A stretch of DNA of 64,000 bases from UBA2199 sp964628035 (GCA_964628035.1 CAZVPI010000002.1:149446-213445); one strand, 5' to 3'. Counted from the stretch's first letter, positions 1-7,484 are shown. The notes: generated by a model not told the origin, from the letters alone. Made by a program: numbers and translations.

Positions 1-359
1 GGATAGGTGGCCGGCAGGTTGATGATCACCGAGCGCTTGCCTTTGCGGCCCCATTCGCAGAAGAAGGGTTCCGCCCGCAGGTCGCGGAAGTCCGGGAAGC
101 GCCAGCGGTAGGAGCCCGGCTCCAGGTCGACAAAGCCGAAAATGCCGTGCTCGCCTGGCTGGGTGCCGGTCATGAAGCTCGACCAGGAGACGGCCGAGAT
201 CTCCGGGATGGAGACGCTCAGCCGCGCCGCCCGGCCGGCGAAAAAACCGCGCATGCCGGGCAGCAGCGAGGGGCGCCCGGGAGCCCCCGCGAACATCTCC
301 AGGGCGACGCCGTCCAGGCCGATGACCAGGAGGCGCCGCCGCCTGCGGCTGCCGCCCAC
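1..359 (-). CDS. Type I phosphodiesterase / nucleotide pyrophosphatase family protein (N-terminal part)
   Basis: Only the first ~119 residues are in the window; the gene runs off the left edge. The N-terminus reads LLVIGLDGV, the metal-binding start of the alkaline-phosphatase superfamily, and continues with a SWSSFMTGTQPGEHGIFGF stretch; the TG-x-P-GxHGI pattern is typical of the type I phosphodiesterase branch. Such enzymes hydrolyse phosphodiester or pyrophosphate bonds, and relatives also act in glycan or lipid metabolism; the substrate cannot be read here. I chose the GTG at 359, which lies 10 bases after the ATP sulfurylase stop; no clear Shine-Dalgarno site is visible, and an ATG 15 codons in is the alternative. 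Being last in view of the NusG-like/cysC/sat operon, it may act on sulfated or nucleotide-activated sugars (inference). Confidence 0.75.
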   Translation of the reverse strand, partial: MGGSRRRRRLLVIGLDGVALEMFAGAPGRPSLLPGMRGFFAGRAARLSVSIPEISAVSWSSFMTGTQPGEHGIFGFVDLEPGSYRWRFPDFRDLRAEPFFCEWGRKGKRSVIINLPATY

Positions 360-369
360 CGCCGTCGGG

Positions 370-1518
370 CTATTCCACCAAGGGCCGGCCGTGGCGGATG
401 ATCGCCTCGGCGACCTCGCGGCGCATCATCGACTCGGGGGGCACCTGCTTGCTCACCAGCTTCTCGCGGATGATCTTGCCGGCGAAATCGATGTGGTCGC
501 CCTGGGGATGGGGGCAGGTCTTGTCGTTGGCGATGGAGTTGCACTTCTTGCAGAAGAAGAAGCTCATGAAGAACATGGGGGTGATGCCCAGGTCGGGGAA
601 GTAGTCGAAGATCTTCTGAGCGGCGAACGGATGGTAGTAGTTGCCGACGCCGGCGTGGTCGCGGCCGATGATGAAGTGCGAGCAGCCGAAATTCTTGCGC
701 ACGATGGCGTGGAAGACGGCCTCCTTGGGGCCGGCATAGCGCATCTCGAACTGCAGGATGGACATCGCCGTGCGCTCGCGGGCGTAATACTCGTCGATCA
801 GCACCTTGTAGGAGTCGAGGATCACCTCGTCGGTGAAGTCGCCCGGCTTTTTCTTGCCGATCACCGGGTTGATGAACAGGCCGTCGACGATCGACTGCGC
901 CGACTTCTGCACGTACTCGTGGCCCAGGTGGGGCACGTTGCGCGTCTGGAAGCCGACCACCGTGCTCCACTTCTTCTCCTTGAACAGGACGCGGGTCTCG
1001 CGCGGGGTCAGGTAATACGAGGGGAAGCGGGTGATGGGCTCGCTCAGGAAGTTGATGCTGCCGCCGACGAACAGCTCGCCGCCGGAGCGGATCTGCTGTA
1101 CGCCGGGATGCTTCAGGTCGGTGGTGGCGAAGACGTTCTGGGCGTACTCCTCGAAATCCCAGGCGTAGACATCCTCGACCTGCATGGAGGCGATGGCGGC
1201 GTCGCCGCAGGTGAGGATGATGGTGTCGTTCTTGGCGAACTGGCGGGCCGTCTCGCGGCTGACCGGCAGCACGATGGGCAGGGTCCAGGCGTGGCCGTTG
1301 GCCAGCCGGCTGTTGTGGACCACCTCGCGGAAATCCTCCTGGTTCATGAATCCCTTCAGGGGCGAGAAGACGCCGGTGGCGATGTTCTGCACCTCGATGG
1401 CCTTTTCCTCGTCGATTTCCAGGTTGTAGAACTTGTCGCGGAAGGAGAGGATGGCCTCGCGCTCCTTCGCCGACAGGACGCGGTCGATCAGTTCGCCGCC
1501 GTGCGGTTTGACGATCAT
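370..1518 (-). CDS. sat: Sulfate adenylyltransferase (ATP sulfurylase)
   Basis: Catalyses ATP + sulfate to adenylylsulfate (APS) + pyrophosphate, the first step of sulfate activation. The 382-residue length fits the stand-alone homo-oligomeric enzyme. The active-site motif is QTRNVPHLGHE (about residues 192-202) and a second signature GRDHAGVGNYY follows near residue 288. Near the C-terminus C323, C326 and C335 plus a nearby His resemble the zinc site known in thermophilic and dissimilatory ATP sulfurylases. There is no fused APS kinase domain; that activity is the upstream gene, 9 bases away. ATG at 1518 is preceded by AAGGAG. No APS reductase or sulfite reductase is in view, so the pair most likely makes PAPS for sulfotransferases rather than serving sulfate reduction (inference). 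Confidence 0.95.
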   Translation of the reverse strand: MIVKPHGGELIDRVLSAKEREAILSFRDKFYNLEIDEEKAIEVQNIATGVFSPLKGFMNQEDFREVVHNSRLANGHAWTLPIVLPVSRETARQFAKNDTIILTCGDAAIASMQVEDVYAWDFEEYAQNVFATTDLKHPGVQQIRSGGELFVGGSINFLSEPITRFPSYYLTPRETRVLFKEKKWSTVVGFQTRNVPHLGHEYVQKSAQSIVDGLFINPVIGKKKPGDFTDEVILDSYKVLIDEYYARERTAMSILQFEMRYAGPKEAVFHAIVRKNFGCSHFIIGRDHAGVGNYYHPFAAQKIFDYFPDLGITPMFFMSFFFCKKCNSIANDKTCPHPQGDHIDFAGKIIREKLVSKQVPPESMMRREVAEAIIRHGRPLVE

Positions 1519-1527
1519 GGGGTCTCC

Positions 1528-2259
1528 TTAGCTGATATAGCCGAGCTTCTTGAGCTTTTCGCGCACGGCGTCCTCTTCGGTCGGGGAGATCTCGCCGGCG
1601 GGGCTGTTCTGGGCCACGTAGGTGCTGAGAATGTGCAGGATGAAGGTGGGCAGATCGGGGAAGGGCTGCCCGGCCGCCAGCATCCGGGCCAGGTCCTGGC
1701 GCAGGTACTCGGGCAGGGCGATTTCGCCGGCCGCCGGCTTCAGGTAGCCCAGCTCCTCCAGCTTGGCCAGGATCTTGGCCAGCGACTCCTCCTCGCTCTC
1801 GCGGTCGCTCTCGATCACCAGCTCAGGGCGCAGCGGCTCCTCGAACGGGTCGGAGACGCCGGTGAAGTTCTTGATCTCGCCGGCCAGGGCCTTCTTGTAC
1901 ATGCCCTTGACGTCGCGGCGGATGCACTCGTCCAGCGAGCACTTGACGTACACCTCGACGAAATCGCCGATCATGGAACGGATCTCCTCGCGGATGGCGC
2001 GGTAGGGGGAAACGAAGGCGGCGGTGACCACGGCGCCGTGCCGGGTCAGCAGCGAGCAGACGAAGCCGACGCGGCGGATATTCTCATCGCGGTCCTCCTT
2101 GGAAAAGCCCAGCCCCTTGCTGAGATACTTGCGGGTGACATCGCCGTCGAGGTCCTCGGCCAGGATGCCGCGCTTCTTGAGCTCGGCGCTCAGCTTGAGC
2201 GCCAGGGTGGTCTTCCCCGAGCAGGGGAGGCCGGTGAACCAAACCGTAACTCCTTTCAT
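1528..2259 (-). CDS. cysC: Adenylylsulfate (APS) kinase with C-terminal extension
   Basis: Phosphorylates APS to PAPS, the universal sulfate donor. The Walker A loop GLPCSGKT lies at residues ~9-16, followed by the DLDGD and FVSPYR motifs and the FTGVSDPFEEP segment typical of CysC. The core ends near residue 172; about 70 extra residues follow, ending in a charged EEDAVREKLKKLGYIS tail of unknown role. The reading frame opens at 2289, but the ATG at 2259 has AAAGGAG six bases upstream, so I use it (243 residues). It sits between the NusG-like gene (stop at 2294) and sat, clearly one operon. Confidence 0.93.
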   Translation of the reverse strand: MKGVTVWFTGLPCSGKTTLALKLSAELKKRGILAEDLDGDVTRKYLSKGLGFSKEDRDENIRRVGFVCSLLTRHGAVVTAAFVSPYRAIREEIRSMIGDFVEVYVKCSLDECIRRDVKGMYKKALAGEIKNFTGVSDPFEEPLRPELVIESDRESEEESLAKILAKLEELGYLKPAAGEIALPEYLRQDLARMLAAGQPFPDLPTFILHILSTYVAQNSPAGEISPTEEDAVREKLKKLGYIS

Positions 2260-2293
2260 GGTGACTCCTTTTCTATCGGATTTTTTCATTGCC

Positions 2294-2812
2294 TCAACGC
2301 TGGATGACCAGGTACTTCTTGGGCAGGATGAGCCGGCTGGAGAACTTCACGTTGGTCAGCAGGATCATGGCACGCTCGCGGTCGGGGAGCTCCTCCTGGA
2401 AGATCCCCTCCCAGCCTTCGAAGTCGCCGTCGTCGACGGTGATGCGGTCGCCCGGCTGAAAGTGCTCCTCGCGCTTGCGCAGCACCACCAGGCCGTCGCA
2501 CTCGCGCGACTGGATGTCCCGCACCTTGGCGTCGGCCAGCGTCCACAGGCATTCGCGGTTTCCCAGGACCGACCGCACGCCGCGCGTGTAGCGCACTTTC
2601 TGGTACGACTCGCTCAGGTCGAAGCGGGCGAACAGGTAGCCGCTGAACAGGGGGGCGATGAGCTCGACCTTGACCCGGTTGCGCTTGATCCTCTTCCGGT
2701 ACAACGGCAGGTACACCTCGATCCCCAGCAGGCGCAAATGCTTTTCGGCATCGAACTCCTGCTTGGGCTTGCTGTGGATGATGAACCAATCGCAGCCGGA
2801 AGTCTCTTTCAT
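2294..2812 (-). CDS. NusG/RfaH-family transcription antiterminator (UpxY/LoaP-like)
   Basis: A 172-residue NusG paralogue. An NGN domain (about residues 8-110, starting DWFIIHSKPKQE and containing PLFSGYLFARFD) is followed by a KOW-type C-terminal domain (FQPGDRITVDDGDFEGWEG, about 120-138). Specialised NusG paralogues of the RfaH, UpxY and LoaP types sit at the head of long polysaccharide or secondary-metabolite operons and let RNA polymerase read through pauses and terminators. Here it is the first gene of a leftward operon with cysC, sat and a phosphodiesterase, which suggests a long sulfated-glycan operon beyond the left edge (inference). Its start codon lies only 6 bases after an excellent -10 box, so the mRNA is probably leaderless. 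Confidence 0.88.
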   Translation of the reverse strand: MKETSGCDWFIIHSKPKQEFDAEKHLRLLGIEVYLPLYRKRIKRNRVKVELIAPLFSGYLFARFDLSESYQKVRYTRGVRSVLGNRECLWTLADAKVRDIQSRECDGLVVLRKREEHFQPGDRITVDDGDFEGWEGIFQEELPDRERAMILLTNVKFSSRLILPKKYLVIQR

Positions 2813-2818
2813 TGGGGA

Positions 2819-2847
2819 ATTTTAGAACAAAGCGCTCCCCTTGTCAA
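2819..2847 (-). promoter_or_regulatory. Sigma70-type promoter of the NusG-like/sulfate-activation operon
   Basis: On the minus strand TTGACA (2847-2842), a 17-base spacer and TAAAAT (2824-2819) are followed after 6 bases by the ATG at 2812. Both boxes are near consensus. The spacing puts the expected transcription start at or beside the start codon. Confidence 0.75.
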
Positions 2848-2883
2848 TGGCCCGGCTGGCGGGTAAAACCCCGCCGCTTGTGC

Positions 2884-2889
2884 TATAAT
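2884..2889 (+). promoter_or_regulatory. -10 box (TATAAT) for the 2911 gene
   Basis: Perfect TATAAT 21 bases before the ATG at 2911, with AGGA in the short leader. No good -35 box lies at the right distance (extended TGCTATAAT context), so the promoter call is moderate. Confidence 0.5.
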
Positions 2890-2910
2890 GGTCCCGACAA
2901 GGAAGCCGCC

Positions 2911-3534
2911 ATGGAAACCGACAAGCCCATCGCATCGCCGCCCGCGCAGGGAGAAGTCATCCTCGAGGAGTACACCCGGCCCTTCTGGCAGAATTCCAAG
3001 TTCTGGCTGGGCGTGTTCTCCCTGCTGCTGCTGGCCGTTTTCGCCCTGGTGTACAAGAGCAGGATCATGGACAAGGCCATGTCCCCGGCCGACCTGCAGG
3101 CGGCGATGGAGCTTTTCGACATCTCCAGCCAGTGGCGGGTCACCGAGACCGTGCACGACGAGGATTTCCAGGGCGTCATCCTGGCCCCCGAGGTCTCCTT
3201 CCGCATCCGCAACGTTTCCCGACGGGAGCTGAGCTACGTGTTCCTGCTGGGCGTGTTCCGCTTCATGGACACGGGCAAGGTCATCGGCGAAGGCTACCGC
3301 ATGGTCTTGCGCCGCCCCCTGCCGCCTGGAGCCGGCAGCGAGCGCATCACCCTCAACGCCGGCTTCGGCTACCGGGCCACCTCGGCCGCGGCCTTCGAGA
3401 GGAATCGCGAGAACTGGCACAACTCGTTCTGCGAGGTGTTCGCCAAATCGCACAACTCCGGCTTCGTTCCCCTCAAGACCTTCTACATCAGCCGGCGCAT
3501 CGAGGGGCTCGACGTGGAAGTAGAGATTAGGTAG
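2911..3534 (+). CDS. Single-pass membrane protein of unknown function
   Basis: 207 residues. A short cytoplasmic N-terminus (~30 residues, Pro/Glu-rich) precedes one transmembrane helix (about residues 32-50, FWLGVFSLLLLAVFALVY), and the remaining ~150 residues should be outside the membrane as a soluble domain with alternating hydrophobic strands. I recognise no family. An upstream in-frame start at 2812 is open, but the ATG at 2911 has AGGA before it and follows a TATAAT box, so it is preferred. The gene is transcribed divergently from the sulfate-activation operon and is probably monocistronic. Confidence 0.65.
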   Translation: METDKPIASPPAQGEVILEEYTRPFWQNSKFWLGVFSLLLLAVFALVYKSRIMDKAMSPADLQAAMELFDISSQWRVTETVHDEDFQGVILAPEVSFRIRNVSRRELSYVFLLGVFRFMDTGKVIGEGYRMVLRRPLPPGAGSERITLNAGFGYRATSAAAFERNRENWHNSFCEVFAKSHNSGFVPLKTFYISRRIEGLDVEVEIR

Positions 3535-3547
3535 ACATACAATAGAG

Positions 3548-3660
3548 TGATCGTGATAGTGTGCGTGTCAGCAACAGCCTAAACCGAGCTGCTGCTCCTC
3601 GTCACGATCGAACCTTGTTGCTGTTGCCGTCTGCCGCACACCGTCAGCCGCACACCGAGT
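3548..3660 (+). repeat. Intergenic inverted-arm repeat, locus a
   Basis: Fills the gap between two convergent genes. The left side carries GTGTGCG...GTCAGCAACAGCC and the right side the imperfect reverse complement in multiple copies (TTGCTGTTGCC, GCCGCACACCG twice). The segment 3560-3579 matches 16 of 20 bases with the core of the repeat at 6855-6874 and 15 of 20 with that at 20209-20228. Confidence 0.5.
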
Positions 3661-3682
3661 ACGGATTTCAATCCAAGCCCGG

Positions 3683-4162
3683 CTAACGCAAAAGCTCGGA
3701 GATCTTCTCAGCCAGGGCGTTTCCGCGCAGCTGCGCCGCCGCCACCCTGCCCCGGCGGTCGATGACGAAGGTGGAGGGGATGTAGCTGACCTCGTATTTA
3801 TCCGCCAGGTCCCTCGCCGCCTGGCTGTCGATCACGTGGACCCAGTTCATCTCTTTTTCGCGAACGAAGCGCCGGGCCGCATCCAGGTCGCGGTCGAGGC
3901 TGACGCTGATGAGAACGAACTTGGCGCCGCCGAAGCGCTTCTGGATCTCGAGCAGGTGCGGGACCTCGACGCGGCAGGGCGGGCACCAGGTGGCCCAGAA
4001 ATCGAGGAGCACGACGCTTCCCTTCAGCTTGGAAAGGGTGATTTCAGCGCCGGCGATGTCGGTCACGGTGAAGTCGGGGGGGGCGGTGCCTTCTCCCAGG
4101 GTCTGGGCCTGGGCCGGAAGAAGAAACAGGAGCAGGCTGCAGGTCACGATGATGTTTTTCAT
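3683..4162 (-). CDS. TlpA/ResA-type thiol-disulfide oxidoreductase
   Basis: 159 residues with an N-terminal signal peptide (about residues 1-19, ending AQA). The thioredoxin fold carries WCPPC (about 58-62) and the cis-Pro loop SYIPSTFVID (about 131-140), followed by RRGRV. The length and the FTVTDIAGAEITLSKLKG lead-in match the AhpC/TSA-Redoxin TlpA-like family, which reduces disulfides outside the cytoplasm, often for cytochrome c maturation. No cytochrome genes are nearby, so the partner is unknown. The ATG is 6 bases after a -10 box with a good -35, giving a probably leaderless transcript. Confidence 0.88.
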   Translation of the reverse strand: MKNIIVTCSLLLFLLPAQAQTLGEGTAPPDFTVTDIAGAEITLSKLKGSVVLLDFWATWCPPCRVEVPHLLEIQKRFGGAKFVLISVSLDRDLDAARRFVREKEMNWVHVIDSQAARDLADKYEVSYIPSTFVIDRRGRVAAAQLRGNALAEKISELLR

Positions 4163-4168
4163 GCTTAA

Positions 4169-4197
4169 ATCATACCATAAAAGTCATATATTGTGAA
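4169..4197 (-). promoter_or_regulatory. Promoter of the TlpA-like gene, leaderless type
   Basis: Minus strand: TTCACA (4197-4192), 17-base spacer, TATGAT (4174-4169), then 6 bases to the ATG at 4162. Confidence 0.65.
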
Positions 4198-4211
4198 GCG
4201 CCGGGTCGGTA

Positions 4212-4240
4212 TTGCATCCAGGGGCGGATTGGCTTATGAT
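4212..4240 (+). promoter_or_regulatory. Promoter candidate for the rubrerythrin-like gene
   Basis: TTGCAT (4212-4217), 17-base spacer, TATGAT (4235-4240). The -35 is weak. A leader of about 45 bases with GAGGAG precedes the ATG at 4291. Confidence 0.45.
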
Positions 4241-4290
4241 GATCTTGCGGCCGCGCCAGGCGCATGGCGGCGGGATTGCGAGGAGAAGCC

Positions 4291-4797
4291 ATGTCATACT
4301 TGCTGGATGTGAAGGAAATCCTTGAGTTCGCGGTGCACATCGAGGAGCGGGGATACGAGTTCTATGTCGAAGCCATGAAGAAGTTCAGCGATCCGCTGGC
4401 CACCCGGCTCTTCCAGTACCTGGCCGACGAGGAATTCAAGCATGAGAAGGTCTTCAAGAAGCTGCTGGCCGGAGAGGGCGGCATGCGGCGCCAGGAGGCC
4501 GATCCCGAGTACCGGGACTACATGAAGGAATTCGTCAAGGCCCATCCCCTGGCCGAGCAACGCACCGCCCGCGGCAGGCTGTCGCGCATGTCGGAGGCGG
4601 AGCAGGTGCTTGAACTGGCCATGGAATTCGAGAAGGAATCGATCGTCTTCTTCACCCAGCTGAAGGAACTGGTCGCCCCGGGGCGCGCGCGGGCCGTCGA
4701 GAAGGTCATCCACGAGGAGATGGGCCATTTGCGCAAGGTCTTGCAGATGAAGCGCCGCCTGGCCCCTTCGCCGCATGGCGGCGCCGGCGCGAAGTAG
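4291..4797 (+). CDS. Rubrerythrin-like ferritin-family diiron protein
   Basis: 168 residues forming a four-helix ferritin-like bundle with the carboxylate/His ligands expected for a diiron site: E in HIEERGYEFY (~17-26), DEEFKHEKVF with ExxH (~48-57), EFEKESIVFF (~111-120) and IHEEMGHL with ExxxH (~141-148). The rubredoxin domain of full rubrerythrin is absent. Such proteins reduce peroxide or store iron in anaerobes. The reading frame opens at 4264, but the ATG at 4291 has GAGGAG five bases upstream. A nitroreductase follows 22 bases later, and the two could form an oxidative-stress pair (inference). Confidence 0.85.
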   Translation: MSYLLDVKEILEFAVHIEERGYEFYVEAMKKFSDPLATRLFQYLADEEFKHEKVFKKLLAGEGGMRRQEADPEYRDYMKEFVKAHPLAEQRTARGRLSRMSEAEQVLELAMEFEKESIVFFTQLKELVAPGRARAVEKVIHEEMGHLRKVLQMKRRLAPSPHGGAGAK

Positions 4798-4819
4798 CGG
4801 CTAGGCCGGGAGGTCATGC

Positions 4820-5371
4820 ATGGAACTGATGGAGACCATTCGCGCCCGGCGCGCCTACCGCTCGCTGGCGCCGGTCGAGCTCGGCGAGGCGCTGGCCCGC
4901 GATCTGTCGCAAACGGCATCGCTGTCGGCGTCCTGCTTCAACAACCAGCCCTGGCGGTTCGTTTTTGCCTACGAGGCGGAGGCCCTGGATCGGGTGAAGG
5001 GAGCGTTGAGCAAGGGCAACCGCTGGGCCCATGCCGCCTCGCTGATCATCGCCGTGTGCAGCCGCCGCGACCTGGATTGCCCGAACCCGGAGCGGGAGCT
5101 GTTCGCCTTCGACACCGGCATGGCCACGGCCTTCCTGATCCTGCGCGCCACCGAACTGGGACTGGTCGCCCATCCCATCGGCGGCTATGACGATGACAAG
5201 GTTCGCGAGGCGCTGGCGATCCCGGCCGGCATGGCCGTCCTCACCCTGGTCATCGTCGGCAGCCACCGGCTGCCCCCCGGCGAACTGCTGAGCGAGGGTC
5301 AGAAGGAGGCCGAAATGAACAGGCCCGAGCGCCGGCCCCTGCAAGAGATCATGCGGCTGAACCGCTTCTAG
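4820..5371 (+). CDS. Nitroreductase-family FMN oxidoreductase
   Basis: 183 residues. The N-terminus has the FMN-binding RRAYRSLAPVE segment (cf. RRSxRxF of the family, ~residues 10-20), followed by SCFNNQPWRFVF (~residues 38-49) and a Gly-rich HPIGGYDDDKVREAL segment near 122. Family members are homodimeric, NAD(P)H-dependent, and reduce nitro groups, quinones or flavins; the substrate is not predictable. GGGAGG lies 6 bases before the ATG. It is likely co-transcribed with the rubrerythrin-like gene. Confidence 0.88.
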   Translation: MELMETIRARRAYRSLAPVELGEALARDLSQTASLSASCFNNQPWRFVFAYEAEALDRVKGALSKGNRWAHAASLIIAVCSRRDLDCPNPERELFAFDTGMATAFLILRATELGLVAHPIGGYDDDKVREALAIPAGMAVLTLVIVGSHRLPPGELLSEGQKEAEMNRPERRPLQEIMRLNRF

Positions 5372-5392
5372 AAGCGCGGGCCGGCCGGGCCG

Positions 5393-5848
5393 CTAACGCA
5401 GCGTGCGGATGGCCTCCCGGGCCAGGCGGTCGGCGAGCTCGTTCAATTCGACCTGGCTGTGGCCGGCCACCTTATGGAAGGCCAGGCGGGGAAATCCTTC
5501 CGCCAGCTCCAGGAGCCGCAGCCACAGGTCCTTGTTCTCGACCGGCTTTTTTGCCGCCGTCAGCCAGCCGTTGCGCCGCCAGCGCCGGTGCCAGCCCTGC
5601 TGCATGCAATTGGCCAGGTAGGCGCTGTCGGTGAACACCTCCACGGGGCGGGCACGGTCGCGCACGGCCTCCAGGGCCTTGATGCAGGCCAGCAGTTCCA
5701 TGCGGTTGTTGCTGGTGTCGCGCTCGGCCCCGGATATCTCCTTCACCCGGCCGCGGCTCACCAGGACGGCCCCCCAGCCGCCGATGTTCTGCCGCCGCTG
5801 GTTGTTGCTGCAGGCTCCATCGCAATAAATGATGATGGGTTCGTTCAT
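5393..5848 (-). CDS. rnhA: Ribonuclease HI
   Basis: 151 residues, close to the E. coli enzyme. It cleaves the RNA strand of RNA-DNA hybrids. The four catalytic acidic residues are visible: D in IIYCDGACSNN (~10), E in NNRMELLACIKAL (~48), D in VFTDSAYL (~70) and D in NELADRLAREA (~137). The frame stays open to 5956, but the ATG at 5848 has GGAAG upstream and begins directly with the first strand. It is convergent with the nitroreductase, 21 bases between stops. Confidence 0.93.
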   Translation of the reverse strand: MNEPIIIYCDGACSNNQRRQNIGGWGAVLVSRGRVKEISGAERDTSNNRMELLACIKALEAVRDRARPVEVFTDSAYLANCMQQGWHRRWRRNGWLTAAKKPVENKDLWLRLLELAEGFPRLAFHKVAGHSQVELNELADRLAREAIRTLR

Positions 5849-5866
5849 GGCGCTTCCAGGGCGGCC

Positions 5867-5895
5867 ATTATACCCGCCTGCGGCGGCAAAGGCAA
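5867..5895 (-). promoter_or_regulatory. Promoter of rnhA
   Basis: Minus strand TTGCCT (5895-5890), 17-base spacer and TATAAT (5872-5867), 18 bases before the rnhA ATG. Confidence 0.6.
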
Positions 5896-5910
5896 TGGCC
5901 CGGCATAGAC

Positions 5911-6061
5911 TCGCCCCGACCCGCGGGGCCTTGCCTGCCTCGCGGTCGGGGATCAAATAGCCTCCGGGATTTTCCCGCCGGCGAAACCTTCGCCCCGACC
6001 CGCGAGGCCTTTCCTGCCTCGCGGTCGGGGATCAAATAGCCTCCGGGATTTTCCCGCCGGC
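5911..6061. repeat. Tandem pair of 79-base units, each with a long hairpin
   Basis: Two nearly identical units start at 5911 and 5990 (period 79; about 72 bases each nearly identical). Each starts with CCCCGACCCGCG and, after a short loop, the reverse complement GCCTCGCGGTCGGGG, forming a ~15-bp stem with one bulged base, then a shared GATCAAATAGCCTCCGGG tail. The design resembles REP/BIME palindromes between genes. Apart from this repeat and the -10 box at 6185, I see nothing else in the 374-base gap. Confidence 0.75.
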
Positions 6062-6184
6062 GGCAGTTTCATGTTTCGTCGAGCCTGGCGGCGGAGTGCG
6101 CCAGGGGTTTTGATTGACGGACCTCCGGGGTGACGCTCAGGAATTTCCTGATTCGGCGCCGGTCTTGATTTTTTGTTTCTGTGC

Positions 6185-6190
6185 TATAAT
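6185..6190 (+). promoter_or_regulatory. -10 box for the single-domain response regulator
   Basis: TATAAT preceded by TGTGC. The nearest -35-like sequence is TCTTGA at 6163 (16-17 base spacing). It lies 32 bases upstream of the ATG at 6223. Confidence 0.5.
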
Positions 6191-6222
6191 CGGTCCAAGG
6201 GTATTGGCCTGAGAAGGGGGCG

Positions 6223-6720
6223 ATGGGCAAGAAAATCGCGATCATCGACGACGACCATGTCATCCAGGAATCCCTGCAGGAGCTGCTGGTGGAAGCCGGC
6301 TATCTGGTGCTTCTGGCCGCCGACGGCGCCAGCGGCTACGATCTGATCGTGCGCGAGAAGCCCGACCTGGTGGTGGCCGACATCCTGCTGCCTCGCCTGC
6401 ATGGCATCGCCCTCTGCGAAAAGATCCGCGCCAACGAGGAGTTCAAGGGCCTGGCCATCATCCTGATGACCGGCGTGTACAAGGACGTCAACCTGCGCAT
6501 GTACGTGCACAAGGGCCTGGCCGACGACTTCATCGAGAAGCCCTTCCACGAAAAGGACCTGCTGGCCAAGATCGAACGCTTCGTCGGCCCGGGCGAGGAG
6601 CGGACCCTGGTCCAGCCGGCCGTGCCGGCCGGGTCGGATGCGCAGCCGCACAAGCCGCCGCGCTCGCTGGCCCGGGAACTGGACGACCTGGTCACCTGGG
6701 CGCACGGCAAGAAGAAATAG
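6223..6720 (+). CDS. CheY-like response regulator (REC domain only)
   Basis: 165 residues. The receiver domain spans ~1-122 with the acidic pocket IIDDDH (~7-12), phospho-acceptor Asp in VVADILLPRLHG (~53), Thr/Ser switch in ILMTGVY and Lys in FIEKPFHEKD. The last ~40 residues are Pro-rich and then charged (LARELDDL...HGKKK), with no DNA-binding or enzymatic output domain, so it should act by protein contact. AAGGGGG precedes the ATG. No histidine kinase is adjacent. The gene is followed by an intergenic repeat and is convergent with the Moco operon. Confidence 0.88.
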   Translation: MGKKIAIIDDDHVIQESLQELLVEAGYLVLLAADGASGYDLIVREKPDLVVADILLPRLHGIALCEKIRANEEFKGLAIILMTGVYKDVNLRMYVHKGLADDFIEKPFHEKDLLAKIERFVGPGEERTLVQPAVPAGSDAQPHKPPRSLARELDDLVTWAHGKKK

Positions 6721-6739
6721 GCTTTCCAAGAACTATAGC

Positions 6740-6987
6740 TTGGCCTAAGGCGTACGGCCTAAGGCGTAGGGCAAGAAAAACGCATTTTCCTGAGCTCAAT
6801 CTGGGCGTAGGGCTGACGGCGTACGGCAAGAGATAGATGAACACGTAGTGTCCATGTTGGTGTTCGCAACAGCCGCAAGACAAGCTTTCAAGGCGGTTGG
6901 GATTTGAGCGGGAGTCGTCGGCTGGAACGATCCGGAAAACAGGAATCGTCTTCCCCTACGCCTTACGCCCTGAACCTTACGCCAAGA
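6740..6987. repeat. Intergenic inverted-arm repeat, locus b
   Basis: Left arm 6741-6774 and 6801-6830 consist of degenerate units such as GGCGTAC, GGCCTAA, GGCGTAG and GGCGTAGGG; the right arm 6951-6987 consists of the complement-type units (CCTACG, CCTTACG, CCTTACGCC). A 20-base core at 6855-6874 is shared with other gaps. The repeat fills the space between the response regulator and the moaB stop codon (6990), two convergent genes. Confidence 0.65.
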
Positions 6988-6989
6988 GC

Positions 6990-7484
6990 CTAGTCGCCTT
7001 TCTTTTTTTGGATCTCATGGTCTCCGCCGTGGGCCATGTCGCGGCCGTGCTGCAGCACCCCGGCCAGCAGGCCGGCGCAGAATTCGGCGCCGCGCAGGGA
7101 ACCGGGAACATTGACGACCAGGGTGCGGCCCTTCATGCCGCTGTAGCCCCTGGAGAACACGGCGTGGGGGGTTTCCTTCTGCGATTCGCGGCGCAGCCAT
7201 TCGCTGATGCCGGGGACCTCGCGGTCGCAGAAGCGGGCGCAGGTTTCGGGGGTGATGTCGCGCGGGGAGAGGCCGGTGCCGCCGCAGGTCAGGATGCAAT
7301 CGCGGTCGAGGCTGCGCGCCAGCGCCGCGGTGACGGCCTCGGGCTCGTCGGGGACCACGGCCAGGTCCACCTCGGCCCCGGGCAGCTTTGCCAGGAGGAT
7401 CTCGCGGATGCGCGGCCCCGAGCGGTCGGGGTACTCGCCCCGCCAGGCCCTATCCGATACGGTAATCACCGCTATTTTCAGCAT
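6990..7484 (-). CDS. moaB: Molybdopterin adenylyltransferase / MoaB-MogA family
   Basis: 164 residues. MogA/MoaB proteins bind or adenylylate molybdopterin before metal insertion. Family motifs are ILTCGGTGLSPRDITPE (~64-80) and NVPGSLRGAEFC (~125-136). The frame is open further upstream, but the ATG at 7484 has GGAGG six bases before it and starts at the first strand (MLKIAVITVSDR). It overlaps the 3' end of the MOSC gene by 35 bases and is last in the Moco operon. MoaB and MogA cannot be separated safely from sequence alone. Confidence 0.9.
   Translation of the reverse strand: MLKIAVITVSDRAWRGEYPDRSGPRIREILLAKLPGAEVDLAVVPDEPEAVTAALARSLDRDCILTCGGTGLSPRDITPETCARFCDREVPGISEWLRRESQKETPHAVFSRGYSGMKGRTLVVNVPGSLRGAEFCAGLLAGVLQHGRDMAHGGDHEIQKKKGD

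Noticed and set aside
370..2259. Dissimilatory or assimilatory sulfate reduction
   Set aside because: Only sat and cysC are present, without APS/PAPS reductase or sulfite reductase, and the NusG-like gene and a sulfotransferase point to PAPS for sulfation.
142..2307. 721-codon plus-strand open frame
   Set aside because: It is antisense to sat and cysC, whose motifs are unmistakable. The translation is a low-complexity V/A/D/L/G pattern typical of antisense frames in GC-rich DNA.
5911..6061. CRISPR array
   Set aside because: Only two units with internal palindromes and no unique spacers of regular length. No cas genes are present in the window.
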